A stretch of DNA of 64,000 bases. Source: Sapria himalayana (Eukaryota > Streptophyta > Magnoliopsida > Malpighiales > Rafflesiaceae). This document shows positions 1-12,574 of the stretch, in pieces; position 1 is the first letter of the stretch, and every line of letters starts with the position of its first letter. The notes under the pieces were generated by a model, which worked only from the letters and a program-made list of their open reading frames with translations, did not search any database and was not told the DNA's origin. Position numbers and translations under genes: made by a program. The stretch spans positions 1,128,358 to 1,192,357 of the forward strand of contig JAREIK010003421.1 of NCBI GenBank assembly GCA_029783825.1, written 5' to 3'.

Positions 1-5
1 TAAAT

Positions 6-1015
6 GAGATGGGATCTCTAAATATGGAGATGAATGTTATACCCAATATACAATACACTCACTTAAAGCATGATATTGAAAAGAATAATATCTTAATAAT
101 CTTGTCATTGAGAATTAGAGAAACTACGTTTAATAAATCTCAAACTTGAAACCTATGGCCTTAGTAGAAAGTACTTGTTATTGCACTAATATTTAACTTT
201 CAATATATACATGCAATATAAGGATTCCCAAGAAAAAAACCATCCAAGTAATATTTTCGTTTAACTATTTTTAACTTAGAAAATTTTTTGAGATCCAATC
301 CAATATTATTTTTATTATTTGCATTATTTAATTAACTAGGAATCTTTTTAAATTTTACTACGAAATATATTAATTAAAAATTAAAATTAAAGATAATTAT
401 TTAAATAAAAATAAAAGTCTAGAAGAAAGAAACTACTTTTTTTATTATATCAAAGTGAATTTATATAATAAAAGTTTGTCCATTAACTCTACTTTTTTTA
501 TCTTTATAGAGAGGCTTAGGATAAACACTAGATGAGATAGAATCTCTAAATCTAGAGATGAATGTCATACCCAATGTACAACATTCCCACTTTAAGCATA
601 ATATTGAAAAGAATAATATCTTGTCAATTTTTATCTCTGAGAATCAAAGAAGCTATGTTTGATAAATCTTAAATTTAAAACCTATCACCTTAGTAGAATG
701 TACTCGTCGTTGCACCAGTATATAACTTCCAAAACATGCAACATAAGGATTCCCAAGTGATAAGCCATCCAAGTAATATTATTGTTTAAATATTTTTAAC
801 TTTAAAATTCTTATGAAATTCAATATGTTAATATTTATGTAATTAAACTCTAAGAACTCTAAATCTAAATTCTAAAAAATATTAAATTAATTTTTATTAC
901 TTGCATTATTTAGTTAACTAAGATTTTTTTTTAAAAAAAAAATTTTACTACCACGTATATTTATCAAAATTAAAGAGAGTTATTTAAATAAGAACAAAAG
1001 TATAGAAGAAAGAGA
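6..1015. repeat. Diverged ~0.53-kb tandem duplication
   Basis: Two diverged copies lie head to tail. The first begins near 6 (GAGATGGGATCTCTAAAT) and the second near 534 (GAGATAGAATCTCTAAAT). Both continue through the same order of blocks, including a shared TTGAAAAGAATAATATCTT and ending in a run like AGTCTAGAAGAAAGAAAC. The second copy is slightly longer through small insertions. No reading frame is conserved and I cannot assign the unit to a transposon family. Confidence 0.8.
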
Positions 1016-1760
1016 CTATTTTAAATAAATAAAAATAGATTAACTATGTCTTAGGATGCTAGCCACTTTTAGGATGTAAGATAACTATTTACTTGGTTTC
1101 TTTATTACTTTATGCTTTAAGTAATTTACACTTATGTCATTAAATCTTACCAGAAAATATGAAGATTCGAGATAAGAAGAAAACATTTAATACAAAATAT
1201 TTTAAAATACTTCTACAAAAAAAAATATTTAAGTTTTCTAAATCAAATATTTAGTTTTACTTTACAAAACATTATTCAATAAAAATGCACTAGCATTAAA
1301 ATTTTGGTGTATGACTCATAATTAATACAATAAGTATGAAAGTTATTAAATATATAATTTAATACAATATCACACTTATTAATTTTTATGTTTATATTAA
1401 ATTAATTTTTATTTTATTATAAACATTATTATCAAAATCATATGATTCACGATTCAATTCATGATTCAGGTGATAAATAATCCGATTCTTTAAAAGAATC
1501 AAAAATATGCATAAATAAAAGACTCAATCACTAAATCATTAAATTGCAAATCAATTCACGTGAATCAAAAATATTTATTTATTTAATATGTTTTTATATT
1601 AAATATATTATTTGATTTATCTAATAAATTAATAATAAATTCATTATTTTAAATAAATAAAAATAAATTATCTGTTTATAAATAAATAATAAATTAATAA
1701 TGAATTATTTATTTAAATTATTTGTAGATAATTAATAAAAAATTTTAATTAATACTACTA

Positions 1761-2120
1761 AATAAATTAACATATCATTTTTTATAGTTAGTTGACCAAT
1801 ACTAACAATTTTTAATTGTTAGGATCCTAGTCCACCACCACTAAATAAATTAAAATATTATTTTTTCTAGTTAATGAACCATCACTAATAATTTTTAATT
1901 ATTAGTTTACTAGTCCATCACTGCTAAATAAATTAACATATCATTTTTTTCTAGGTAGTTGACCATCACTAATAATTTTAATTGTTAGTTTGCCAGTCTA
2001 TCACCACAAAATAAATTAACATATTATTTTTTTCTAGTTAGTAGACCACCACTAATATTTTTAATTATTAATTTGCTAGTCCACATCACTAAATCAATTA
2101 ACATATCATTTTTGCATATT
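1761..2120. repeat. ~83-bp tandem repeat, about four copies
   Basis: Four imperfect units each carry AAATAAATTAACATAT, a T-run, CTAGTTAGTTGACCA, CACTAATAATTTTTAATT and CTAGTCCACCACCACT. Unit starts are near 1761, 1842, 1926 and 2009, followed by a partial fifth. They lie just upstream of the hAT transposase remnant and could be subterminal repeats of that element, which is an inference. Confidence 0.8.
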
Positions 2121-2207
2121 ATTTACATATTAATTTATATTGTAACATAACATATCTAAATTAAAAATTACTTTTATTTTTTTAAGTTATCAATTATCAT
2201 CATACTC

Positions 2208-4712
2208 AAATGAAACCACTGAAAAAGAAAGGGTCTAATGTGTATGATCCTATTTGGGAACATTGATATAGAATTAATAACAAAAGAATAAATTTAAAGT
2301 GCAACTATTGTGGACATGAGAGATGGAGAGGGGCCAATATGATAAAATATCATTTAGCAGGTGATCATAATAATGTTGCTCCTTGTATTAATGTCCAAAA
2401 AATATAAGAGATCTTTGCATCAAATTTTTAGACCAACTAGAAATACAAAAATCTACAAAAACTAATGAAAGTATGGAAGAGTTTAGAGGAGAAGAGCAAT
2501 GAATTCAGATTATGGGAAATAAAAGAACTAATACAATGGATGCATTTATAGCCAAAGAAAAAGGTGTTAAACAACAAACTTTGAATGTATTTGTTAAGAA
2601 AAGAGAACCTGAATTGAGGGCATATATAAATTTTTATATGGACATGCATTACCTTTTGTTTTGTTTAAAAGTTAATTATTTGCTTTTATGATTGAAAAAA
2701 AATGATAATTATGATAGAGGATTGAAACCCCCAAATAATTATGAGGCTAGAGTTACTAACTTGAAAAATGAAGTGAACAATGTGCCTTTGATTTTAGAGA
2801 AATACAAAAAGGAGTGGAAGAAAATCATATATTTTTTGTTGTTGAATGAAGGTCAGATACGAAAAATAGATCTCTCACTAATTTCTTAGTTAATAGCTCA
2901 AATAAAACTGTTTTTCTCAAATTAATAATACCTCATAAGTTATAAAAGATGCACGAAAATTACTTGAATTGCTTGATTCATTAGTTGCAAAAATTTTAGA
3001 AGAAAATATTGTACAAGTGGTAATTGATAATGATTCAGCTTATGTAGTAGCTGGTAAATTGCTAATAGAAAAAAGGAAAAAAGCTATCTTGGTCTCCTTG
3101 TACATCTCATTGCATTGACAATATGTTGGAGGATATTGATGAATTGCCAATATTCAAGGATACTAATAAAAAAACTAGAGAAATTTGTGTTTATATTTAT
3201 AGACATTCTTGGGTGCTTTGCATGTTTATAAATTCTCCAAGAAAAGAGAGTTAAAGAGGGTTGATGTTACAAGATTTGCTACATCATTTCTCACACTAAA
3301 GAGTTTTGAGGAGAATACGCTTCCTCTTTGGGCTATGTTTACATCAGAAGAATAGGCTAAGAATAATTATGCCACCAAGATAAAAGAAAAAAAAAGTAGA
3401 GACAATATTATTATTGGATAATAAATTTTAGAAATCAGTAACTTATTATTTAAAGTGTGTTGGCCCACTTGTCAAAGTTTTAAGACTTGTAGATGGTGAT
3501 ACAAAATCAGCAATGAGATATTTTATGAAGCCATAGATATAGAGCAAAGGATTAGACCATAAAGAATTTCAATAACCAAAAGACAAAATATGAGCACATT
3601 TGGAACATTATTGTTTTGAGATGAGATTTGCAACTACATAGGTCACTCCATGCTACAGGATATTTTCTTAATTCACGGTAAGTTTTCTAAATATCAATCA
3701 ACTTTTTATATGGCTATGCTGTTGTTCATCAAGGTTATTGCAAACTAATTATTATATATTTTGATAAGTTTTAATATAATGAGTCTTTTTCTGTAGATTT
3801 TGAAGTAAAAGTTAGTTTATATAAAACAATTGAGAAGATATTCCAAAGTATTGAGACAATGGTAAAAATTGATTAACAAATGAAAAATTTTTAAAAAGGA
3901 GAAAAATTATTTGGTATTAAAATGATCATCACAACAAGGGACAAGAAACAACCTGATATGCTTTAATTCTAATTATTATGCAAGTGTTAAATATTATATT
4001 TTGAAAGATTTTAAAGAAACATAATCTGATTTTTTTTTCCAGCTTTATGGTGGAAGAGTTATGGAGAAGAATGTAAGGAACTTCAAAGTCTTGCTATAAG
4101 GGTTTTAAGTCTCATTTATAATGATACGGGTTATAAAATAAAATGGAATACTTTTGAGCATGTCCATTCCAAAAAAAGAAATAGATTGGAGCAACAAATA
4201 TTAAATACTCTTGTATTTATAAAATACAATCTTCAACTTAAGTTAAGGCAAACAAAAAGAGAGGAAAGATACGAGACATATGATCATATTTATTTGAGTG
4301 ATATGAAGTCCGATGACGAATGGATCACCAAAACTGAGTATATTTGTTTATCCTAAGATAATTCGTGAATGGATATCAATGAATATTTTAAAAGATGATG
4401 GAGGAATTGAATCAAGCAATAAAAAGAAATGAGGTATATATTAAAAACTATATAACTTTTTAAAGATAAAAATAGTGTATGAATTTTGAGTTGATTTTAA
4501 TTTCTATCACATGGGTCCAAGGAACTTGAAACATGATAGAAAAGAAAAAGAAATGAATGTTTGAGATAAGTTAGTTGATGATTTAGAAGCTTCTAATTAT
4601 GAGGAAAAAGATAAAAATAAAGGAGAACAAGATAACTTAGCTATTGTTGGAGAAAGTGAGAGTGATGATGATGATGAAAGTATTGAGCTTGGAAATATGA
4701 CTTAGTTTAATT
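2208..4712 (+). pseudogene. Decayed hAT transposase (BED finger, DUF659, dimerisation region)
   Basis: A conceptual reading with many stops and frameshifts follows a plant hAT transposase in domain order. A BED-type zinc finger lies at about 2270-2400 (KCNYCGHERWRGANMIKYHL, then HNN). From 2690 the frame reads NYDRGLKPPNNYEARVTNL, the start of the DUF659 region, which continues to about 3660 with recognisable pieces such as KLLIEKRKK, the CTSHCIDNMLEDI region and RFATSFLTLKSFEEN. A C-terminal part at 4060-4330 contains LAIRVLSL, the WNTFEHVHSKKRNRLEQQ region and SDMKSDDEWI. No long frame remains open, so it is dead. Sequence at 1440-1570 and 4920-5000 is rich in GATTCAATTC-like motifs in both orientations and may be the element's ends, but I could not fix terminal repeats or a target duplication. 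The hAT assignment is strong; the boundaries are weak. Confidence 0.85.
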
Positions 4713-5010
4713 TTATTCATAGATAATTATTCTATGAAATACTTTTATTAGCATTAATATATTCAATAATTATAATATATTTAGATCTTTTTGAATTTTG
4801 TTTAGACTTGGTTGGTAATTTTGAATGATTTAATTAAAAATATTATAAGCTTATTATTTAAATATATTTATATAGCCTACAATTTATGAATTATATGAAA
4901 TTACATAAACTTTAACTATTATTATAAATATAAATTGAATCTTACAATTTGATTCAATTCTCAATTCTCAATTCACTAAGCATGCATTCCAATTCGAATC
5001 ACAATTTAAT

Positions 5011-6869
5011 AACCATGATTATAAAATAATTATAAAATTATCTAAAATAAAAAAAAAACTATCCTAGTAAAATATGTATAATTATCAATAAATATGATAA
5101 AATATTAAAACTCTTTTAAATTTTATCTCTATCAAGTCCTCAAAAATCCAAGTATATCAAGTTAAAATATTTAATGTCCTTACTTACACAAGTATGACAA
5201 ACAAAATTATAAAAAACTCTGATATATTTTACTAAGTGACAAGATTCACACTTTAGGATAATAACATATGTGATACTAAGATCCAACTCCAATATTTTTA
5301 AATTTACTAAAATAGATAATCAAATCAAGAATAAATAAGTAATAAATTAATAATATTAAAATATCAAATAAAATACTTGATCATAAAAATAAGAACATGC
5401 ATTACATCAAGCTCAATGATGAAGATAATCATCCTCAAAGTATTTTGATCATATAAAATAATATCAATAAAAAAAAATAAAATTATAATTATGTTACATT
5501 GAAAGATAACTCAAATAAAAAAGTAATGGGTCACCCACTAATAAAAAGAACATGCAAAAAAAATTAAATTAAATAGTATCATAATCATTTTTTATTAGTT
5601 ATCACAATATTATAAAAAAAATAATGAATAATGAGTGATTACTTGTGATATTATTGACTCCTGAGTGAATAATTCAAGAGTCTGTGATAGTCAGCTTGTG
5701 TCGCGGTGAAAAAACATGGTGCAGATCTTTGTATGGCTATAATAGTTATATTATCTCTCTCAACACTCTACAATGATCTCATTTCGATCTTCTCTCTAAA
5801 ATAATAACTAACATTTTTCTCTAGTGTATTACTTTTTCCTACATCTACATATTGGTGGAAAATTTTAAAAACCCTACAACCCCTATAATTACTAACACTT
5901 TTCTCTAAAAACTTGGTGTAGAAAAATCTCCTACATCTACATATTGACATCATATCCCATCTCTCTTGATTGGCACCATATCCCATCTCTCTTGATTGGC
6001 ACCATATCCCATCTCTCTTGATTGGCACCATATCCCATCTCTCTTGATTGGCACAAATAGTGAGTTGGTGTCACACACTATACCAAAAATCTAGAGTAAA
6101 TATTTTTTTTGCTTTTTCTTCTTACATGCAAGTTGTGCATAGTGGGTGCCTAGGGCAACTATGCACCTAAGGTTTGTTGTGTACCTATTGTGCATTGTGG
6201 GCACCTATTATGCATGCCTACTATGCACCTAACATTTACAATAAATAATTTTCTAATACCATAAAAAATATATCCAAAAAATTCTAATTAAAATGAAACT
6301 CACTCAATATCTAAATAAAATATATAGAAGACTATTATTAGGCTCTAACTTAGATTTAAATTGCCCACAAATTGGATACTTTCATCAATAAAGAAAAAGA
6401 AAAAAAAATAAACACAAATAAATATAAAAAAGTAATGCATTGGATTATCATTACCAATGAGCAATGCTATAAGTCCCACCTCAGATCAAGACTACTAATT
6501 GAATGATGATTTATGCATGGTTACTAGTATATCTCTAACAATCGATTGATCTTAATGTGTCGAATATATTTGACTCTTATAACACGTACAAAAAAGTTTG
6601 GGAATTAGTTGCATCGATATGTTTTTCGAGAACATTTCACCTATATAATAATATTACTTACCAATTAATATGCAAATTAACAAAGTATGATGAAATGACT
6701 CATTATGCAGTATGAACAAATGTGAGAGATAATAGTTGAAGTGATATTTATATTGACAAATCAAAATTCATTAAGACTTAGCACTTAAATTTTTAGCTTT
6801 CTTTACATGCATGTGTTGGGAGAATGATACACTATTGTATAGAAACGTAATCTACCTTTCTCAAAAAAA
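5011..6869. other. AT-rich non-coding stretch with LTR-like sequence
   Basis: No open or recognisable broken coding sequence is seen. From about 5640 to 6250 the sequence becomes richer in TCTCTC and TGCACC runs and resembles the transcribed part of a copia LTR. It lies upstream of the copia RNase H remnant on the same strand, but no matching second LTR was found, so this is only a suggestion. Confidence 0.35.
5951..6054. repeat. 26-bp minisatellite, four copies
   Basis: The unit CATATCCCATCTCTCTTGAT followed by TGGCAC occurs four times in near-perfect tandem, starting at 5951, 5977, 6003 and 6029. The copies are nearly identical, so the expansion is recent compared with the decayed sequence around it. 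Confidence 0.95.
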
Positions 6870-7560
6870 TTGTCTTGTATATTTTATTTAACCTCGATAA
6901 GCTAGGATATGCACATATTGACTTATTACTTAATCAAGGTATAAATTTATTTATAGTTATCAGTTCACTAGTTAATTTCACCAAATATAAAAGGATCATA
7001 ATAAAAATAAACTATCTAATAATAACCAAATCAAATATTATCTATGATGTCAATCTAATTAGTCATTTCTTATATTATTCCAAATAGACTCAAGACATAA
7101 GATTTCATTCAAAGATTATGAACATAACAAATTAAAAATACTTTCACATTTTAGTTAGACTCTAGTGATTACAAAGAAAAATTTTATTTTAAGTTTTATA
7201 TTTTTCAAAGAGAATCTTATATCTTGAAAAAATAAAAGACATATTATTATTTTTAGATTCTATGGAGAAGTAGAGTACAAAGCAATAACATTGGTTATTT
7301 GTAAACTACAATGAATTTATCACTTCTTGCAGAAGTTTTACCTACTGCTTTAGACACATGATATTTTACAATAATAATCAGATAGCTCAACATATTATTT
7401 TCAATAATCAAACTTGTATTCAATGAGCAAATAAAATATATTAAAATTGAGTATCACATCACAAAAGATAAGATCTAGAATAATTTAATAATCACTATTT
7501 ACATACCTACCAACAAATAAATTATAAACAACTTCATGAAGATTCTTAAAGGATGATTGG
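6870..7560 (+). pseudogene. Ty1/copia reverse transcriptase/RNase H remnant
   Basis: Broken frames on the plus strand follow the end of a copia polyprotein. At about 7005-7080 the reading YLIITKSNIIYDVNLISHFL matches the conserved region just before RNase H (consensus YLTITRPDI.YAVNLVSQF). At 7268-7300 AEYKAITLVICK matches the STEAEYxA RNase H motif. At 7378-7460 DNQIAQHII and later IEYHITKDKI match the DNQAAxxI and IxxHFVREKI motifs. The last part, at about 7500-7545, reads PTNKxIINNFMKIL, like the copia C-terminus. Gag, protease, integrase and the RT active site are not visible here. It is a short decayed fragment with no function. Confidence 0.8.
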
Positions 7561-8133
7561 TTACTTTTCTTTCTTTTAAGCTAAGTATTTATTACATATA
7601 TGTACTAACTTAAAGAAAAATATGAGGTTTGGTTTTTTTTTATAGTTTATTTTCTTCTTTTACTCTTTAAAGCTAAACTTTGTTGTATTTCTAAGACAAT
7701 TGTGATTAATTTATCTTTTTTTCTCCTCTTTCTCCTTCCTCTCTCCTCACTTCCCAAATTTTATCATGACCAAAACCCCAATTGGCCGTAACAACAAATA
7801 GATATTCAAAAATGAATAAACACAATATAAGTTGAAAATATAAAGAGAAAATAAAGTTGAACATTATGTAGGAAGCAATATTTATTGAAACAACGATGCT
7901 CAAAGTTTAACTTGATTGGAAAAAAATGAAAATTCAAAATTCAACTAGCAAGAAAAGGAAATCAATCTTTGACAAACAATTGTGGCATTGCACCAACATC
8001 CCAAATTATCAAGTTTAGCTTCAAAATATTCAGAATCATATCATATGATTATTACCAAATTCAACATCACCCATTAGATAATTTTAATATCCTATATTGA
8101 TATTATTAAAGGAATAACAAGTGACATACATAC

Positions 8134-9910
8134 CATTTTCCCCTGAGACTATGAAATTGTCAACATAGTCATCCACAACAAACCAAAAGGCAAGTATCAC
8201 CAATCCAAATGCAAAACCACTTAGTATGTCAATTACACTATGCATGCCAAGGTAAATTCTTCCTGCCAAGAATAATCAAATTTCAGTTTGGGCATCCGCA
8301 TTGAAAACTTAAACCAAGACAAAGCTTGTGGAAGAAATTAATAGAGGCAGGCATACCCAGGCCAACCAGGCCAACAAACATGCATAAAATTGCAAGCCCA
8401 AATAATTCAAATGAGATATCTTCAATTGGAGCACGAGATACAACATAATTCAATAGATACCTAAGAAAATGCAAACCCAAATTACTCTCAATCAGAAATC
8501 ATATTTTAAAAATCTGATTATTTTTCATGTTGTTCTTTTTAAAAAAAAAAAATAAATGCGAATAAGTATCCTTTAGTCCGGACCAGCTGGAGCGCACCTC
8601 AACTAATCCCATAGGAAGACTAGGTTTGGTTGGAGGTGAGATTCAAACCCAGAACCATTAATTCCTAGAATTTGTTCCCTGCCACCAGCTTGTGATAGCT
8701 ATTTTTATTTTACATGTAGTTTATCAAATCCTAAACTATTTTGTAAGACAATAAAAATCATTTTACTATACATCAAAAGATCTATGGAATCATAATTCAC
8801 ACACTTATTTGGAGGTCTTATCATGGCATCCATTGGAGATTGTGTCTTGGTACAATATCAAGTGTCTTCATACAATGATAGTAGGCCTCGGGTTTGAGAC
8901 TCATGTAACGCAATCTCTCCTATTACTTGCATTATTGCAAGTAATAAGCCATATTATACAATGAGAAACATAAGGCGAGGTAAATCACCCAACCAGGCAG
9001 ACTGTATTGAGTGCGTGAGAAGAAGGAAATCCATATTCAAGAGCATTGTGTTGCTCATCTTTGGTAGCAGTTATTCTTTTAACAGGAGGGCAGCAGGGTC
9101 GAGGAGCTGATACAGCATCCTACAAGAAAAAACAAGTAATAAGGAACAAAAACATTCAAGTTTTGTTCTCATCCATATGAACAAAACAGAAATGGAAAGG
9201 AAAAAAGCGACCTTTATGCAATTCCCTAAGTAGTCACAGAAAGCCATTAAAAGAGTCATTTGCCTAGCCAACTTCCCATGCCCACTCTGCAACATCACCC
9301 ACAATTCTCAATCAAAATTTGTTATTCAAAGGAAAATTGTTCTTAGAACTTGGAACAGAATCGAGAGTGATTATTATCACAAAATTAGATTGCTGTTGAG
9401 TTCACTTTCCATGCAGAATTTATCTTGATGATGATGGAGAGAGAGCATGGGCCAAAAACTATATATGCTTTACAAATGCAACCACAATCAATGATCAGCA
9501 CAATATCAGCGCTAAGGAGGAGTTCTATGTAATAAGTAGTAGAGAAGATGGAAAGGGAACAGTACCCACCCAGAAGAGCAGAGGAAGAAACGCAGTATAA
9601 AAAGGAACCGAAACAACACAAGACAACCCAGAAAAGAAAGCATCCAGATATCTATGTCGAAGATTCTGCAGAAAACATATTTCAAATTCAAAACAAAATC
9701 AGGTATCATAAAAAAAATGTGACCTTATTTTGATAATTTTATGAGTACTTGAATTTGAAGAATAATTTTGGTGTCGGCGATGACATGTTTCTCAGCCCAC
9801 GGTTGGCAGAGAGATCTAAGCTTATGGGTCAGCTGAAGATATGACGATAACATGATCCATGACGCGATCCCAAACAGGGAGGCCCCTTGCCACAGAGCAG
9901 TGTGCTCCAT
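8134..9910 (-). CDS. LPPD: Lipid/sphingoid phosphate phosphatase, LPP-delta type (5' six exons; 3' part not in view)
   Basis: Six exons join in phase on the minus strand: 9749-9910, 9570-9665, 9212-9286, 8989-9119, 8357-8460 and 8134-8262, with GT donors and AG acceptors. They encode about 232 residues. The ATG at 9910 starts MEHTALWQGASLFG. Exons 1-3 give KLRSLCQPWAEKHV, the LDAFFSGLSCVVSVPFYTAF membrane segment and GHGKLARQMTLLMAFCDYLG. Exon 4 carries phosphatase motif 1 (KDAVSAPRP, KX6RP) and motif 2 (YGFPSSH). Exons 5 and 6 carry motif 3 (GRIYLGMHSVID) and the following membrane segment. This is the PAP2 acid-phosphatase fold of plant LPP-delta / long-chain base 1-phosphate phosphatase, an ER membrane enzyme. 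The frame is intact and all three catalytic motifs are present. The known family is about 410 residues; the C-terminal ~180 are absent from 1-8133. Either intron 6 exceeds 8 kb and is full of transposons, or the gene is truncated. The family call is sure; functionality is open. Confidence 0.9.
8568..8705 (-). mobile_element. Au-like SINE in intron 4 of the phosphatase gene
   Basis: Read on the minus strand, the sequence has AGCTGGTGGCAGGGAAC (box A region), then GGTTCTGGGTTTGAATCTC (box B-like), then GTTGAGGTGCGCTCCAGCTG and GTCCGGAC. This order and the 3' GAGGTGCGC...AGCTGGTCCGGAC block match what I know of the plant Au SINE family. The element makes intron 4 (8461-8988) the longest of the five complete introns. 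I did not find a clear target duplication. Confidence 0.6.
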
Positions 9911-10300
9911 TAATGGAATAATTGTTTTGCCAAAATTTCCTGCATTATTAATCCGGAGCGTTTTCTGAATCTCTATTATACCTCTTTCTTTAGTTTTGTT
10001 TTTTCGAGAAGAACAATAATCGTCCTATCCCCTCTCCACCTGCCGTCGGCACTCTGAAAAATGATAAATTTCAAGGTTGGAAAATGAATTTCCTCCTCTG
10101 TTGATCACATTCCCGGAAAGCATCATGTATATGATTTGCGCTGTTTAAAGTTTTCATGCCAGAGTTATATTGATGTAGGTGTACCGATGGCTGTATCGTC
10201 TCCTAATTTGTACACTTTCAGCTTCGGTTGGGGAAGAAGGCACTACAGTGGATTCGCGTAGCCGAGCCCGAGCAATTTTAAATAGAAACCGATCACTTTA
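9911..10300 (-). promoter_or_regulatory. Upstream region of the LPP-delta gene with a TATA-like box
   Basis: This is the only less AT-biased, non-repetitive stretch next to the first exon. On the minus strand a GGTATAATAGAG sequence at 9973-9984 lies about 65 bp upstream of the ATG, a plausible TATA position. The ATG context is TTAATGGAG, with G at +4. No other cis element is confidently called. Confidence 0.35.
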
Positions 10301-10317
10301 ATACAGATTAAATTAGG

Positions 10318-10824
10318 GAGATTTGTGTTTCGCACATAAAATATTAAAATACAAAATATTTGATGTTTGATGTACCAAACTTTTTATAATTTTAAAAAAT
10401 TATACAAATTTTTAAAATAATTAAGTTTTGTTAGATTATAATTCATCAATCCTATTTTGACAGAAATTTTAAAAAAATATAATATAATATAATTAATTTA
10501 TAAAATAATGTTAAAAAGCAAGAAATTGAAGAATTCTATAGAATGAACATAGATGTGATTTAAACTCATGTACTCTAATTACAAAAACCACAACATACTA
10601 TTCAGTCACATGATTTTTATCACCAAGGTGACACATTGAAATATTTATTTATATATACAAAATGATATTATACATATAAGTATACATAAATATAGGTAGA
10701 TATATAAATATATATATAAATTGACAAACATATTTATTACTATTTAAACATGACACACACACGCGCACATACATACATATAAATACATATATATAAACAT
10801 GTATATATAAATAAATAAATACAT

Positions 10825-10856
<32 letters not shown>

Positions 10857-10910
10857 CACATTTAAACACACACACACTCACATACTTAAACACACACACA
10901 CACACACACA

Positions 10911-10988
<78 letters not shown>

Positions 10989-11385
10989 ATGTATATTTAT
11001 TATATGTGTATCATTTACTTTGTATGTATATATAAATATTTCAATTTTATTACTTTACTAATAAAAACTATGTGATTTAGTGATTTGTTGTACTTCTTGT
11101 AGGTAGAGGACATGAGTTCAAATTCTACTGATGTCCATTCTACATAATTATTTGGTTTCTCGTTTTTCAACATCAGTTTCCAAATTAATTAAATTTTATT
11201 TTAATTTAGTTTTAAAATTTCAGATGGTAAAATCATGTTGATGAATTTAGTACACAAAAACTTAATTATTTTAGAATTTGGTAAATTTTTTTAATTATGA
11301 AAAGTCTGGTTCCGCAAAAATGAAATATTTTATATTTGATGTACCATAAAACAAATTTCTCATTAAATTATACATTTCAATTTAT
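10318..11385. repeat. Inverted repeat (~350-bp arms) with a CA/TA microsatellite centre
   Basis: The sequence at 10318-10680 is a diverged reverse complement of 10990-11385. Shared blocks include AATAATTAAGTTTTG against CAAAAACTTAATTATT, CATCAATCC against the region of GTTGATGAATT, and the AACTCATGT/ACATGAGTT pair. The space between the arms holds (CA)n and a long (TA)n run. It looks like a foldback element, but its class is unknown. Confidence 0.65.
10745..10981. repeat. CA and TA microsatellites
   Basis: Several (CA)n runs (about 10847-10912) are followed by an almost pure (TA)n run from about 10913 to 10980. They separate the two arms of the inverted repeat and mark the first junction of the 0.8-kb repeat array. 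Confidence 0.95.
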
Positions 11386-12486
11386 TATTTTAAATATCTA
11401 ATTAAGATATAATGTATTTATTTTACACACACACACACACAATCAAAATTAATTTAATAAGAATCAATTAACCTGAAAATATCAAATTATTCAATAATAA
11501 TTAAACTAATTATTCCAAGTAGGCTACAACAAGGGACTATAACTTAAATAAAATCTTGAGCTCGCAATGTAAATTATTTTTCATAATAATTTATATTAAT
11601 TATAATTTATATAACTACAGAATTATAATTGTACTTCTTCATTTATTAAAAAATAAGTTGTGCAATTTGTACACACACACACACACACACATGCATGCAT
11701 GTAACCATATATGTACACACACATGCATGCATGTAACCATATATGTACACACACACACACACATGCATGTATATGTATGTTTATTATATGTGTATCATTT
11801 ATTTTGTATGTATATATACATATTTCAATTTTATTACTTTACTAATAAAAAATATGTGATTTAGTGATTTGTTGTACTTCTTGTAGGTAGAGGACATGAG
11901 TTCAAATTCCACTAATGTCCATTCTATATAATTATTTGGTTTCTCATTTTTCAACATCAGTTTCCAAATTAATTAAAATTTTATTTTAATTTATTTTTAA
12001 AATTTCATATATTAAAATCATGTTGATGAATTTAGTACACAAAAACTTAATTATTTTAGAATTTGGTAAATTTTATTAATTATAAAAAGTCTGGTGTCGC
12101 AAAAATCAAATATTTTATATTTGGTATACCATAAGACAAATCTCTCATTTAATTATACATTTCAATTTATTATTTTAAATATCTAATTAAGATATAATGT
12201 ATTTATTTTATATATATATACACACACAGACACACACAGTCACACACACACACACATAATCAAAATTAATTTAATAAGAATCAATTAACCTGAAAATATC
12301 AAATTATTCGATAATAATTAAACTAATTATTCCAATTAGGCTACTAAAGGGACGATAACTTAAATAAAATCTCGAGCTCGCAATGTAAATTATTTTTCAT
12401 AATAATTTATATTAATTATAATTTATATCACTACAAAATTATAATTGTACTTCTTCATTTATTAAAAAATAAGTTGTGCAATTTGT

Positions 12487-12520
<34 letters not shown>

Positions 12521-12537
12521 GCATATAACCATATATG

Positions 12538-12574
<37 letters not shown>

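Noticed and set aside
5951..6054. Possible CRISPR-like array of identical short repeats
   Set aside because: The 26-bp units abut with no spacers. It is a plain minisatellite in plant DNA.
7706..7903. Missing next exon of the phosphatase gene
   Set aside because: The hydrophobic minus-strand frame does not match the expected segment after motif 3 and lacks a suitable acceptor in phase.
11556..11864. 102-residue frame rich in His and Thr
   Set aside because: Generated by CA microsatellites and the repeated 0.8-kb unit.
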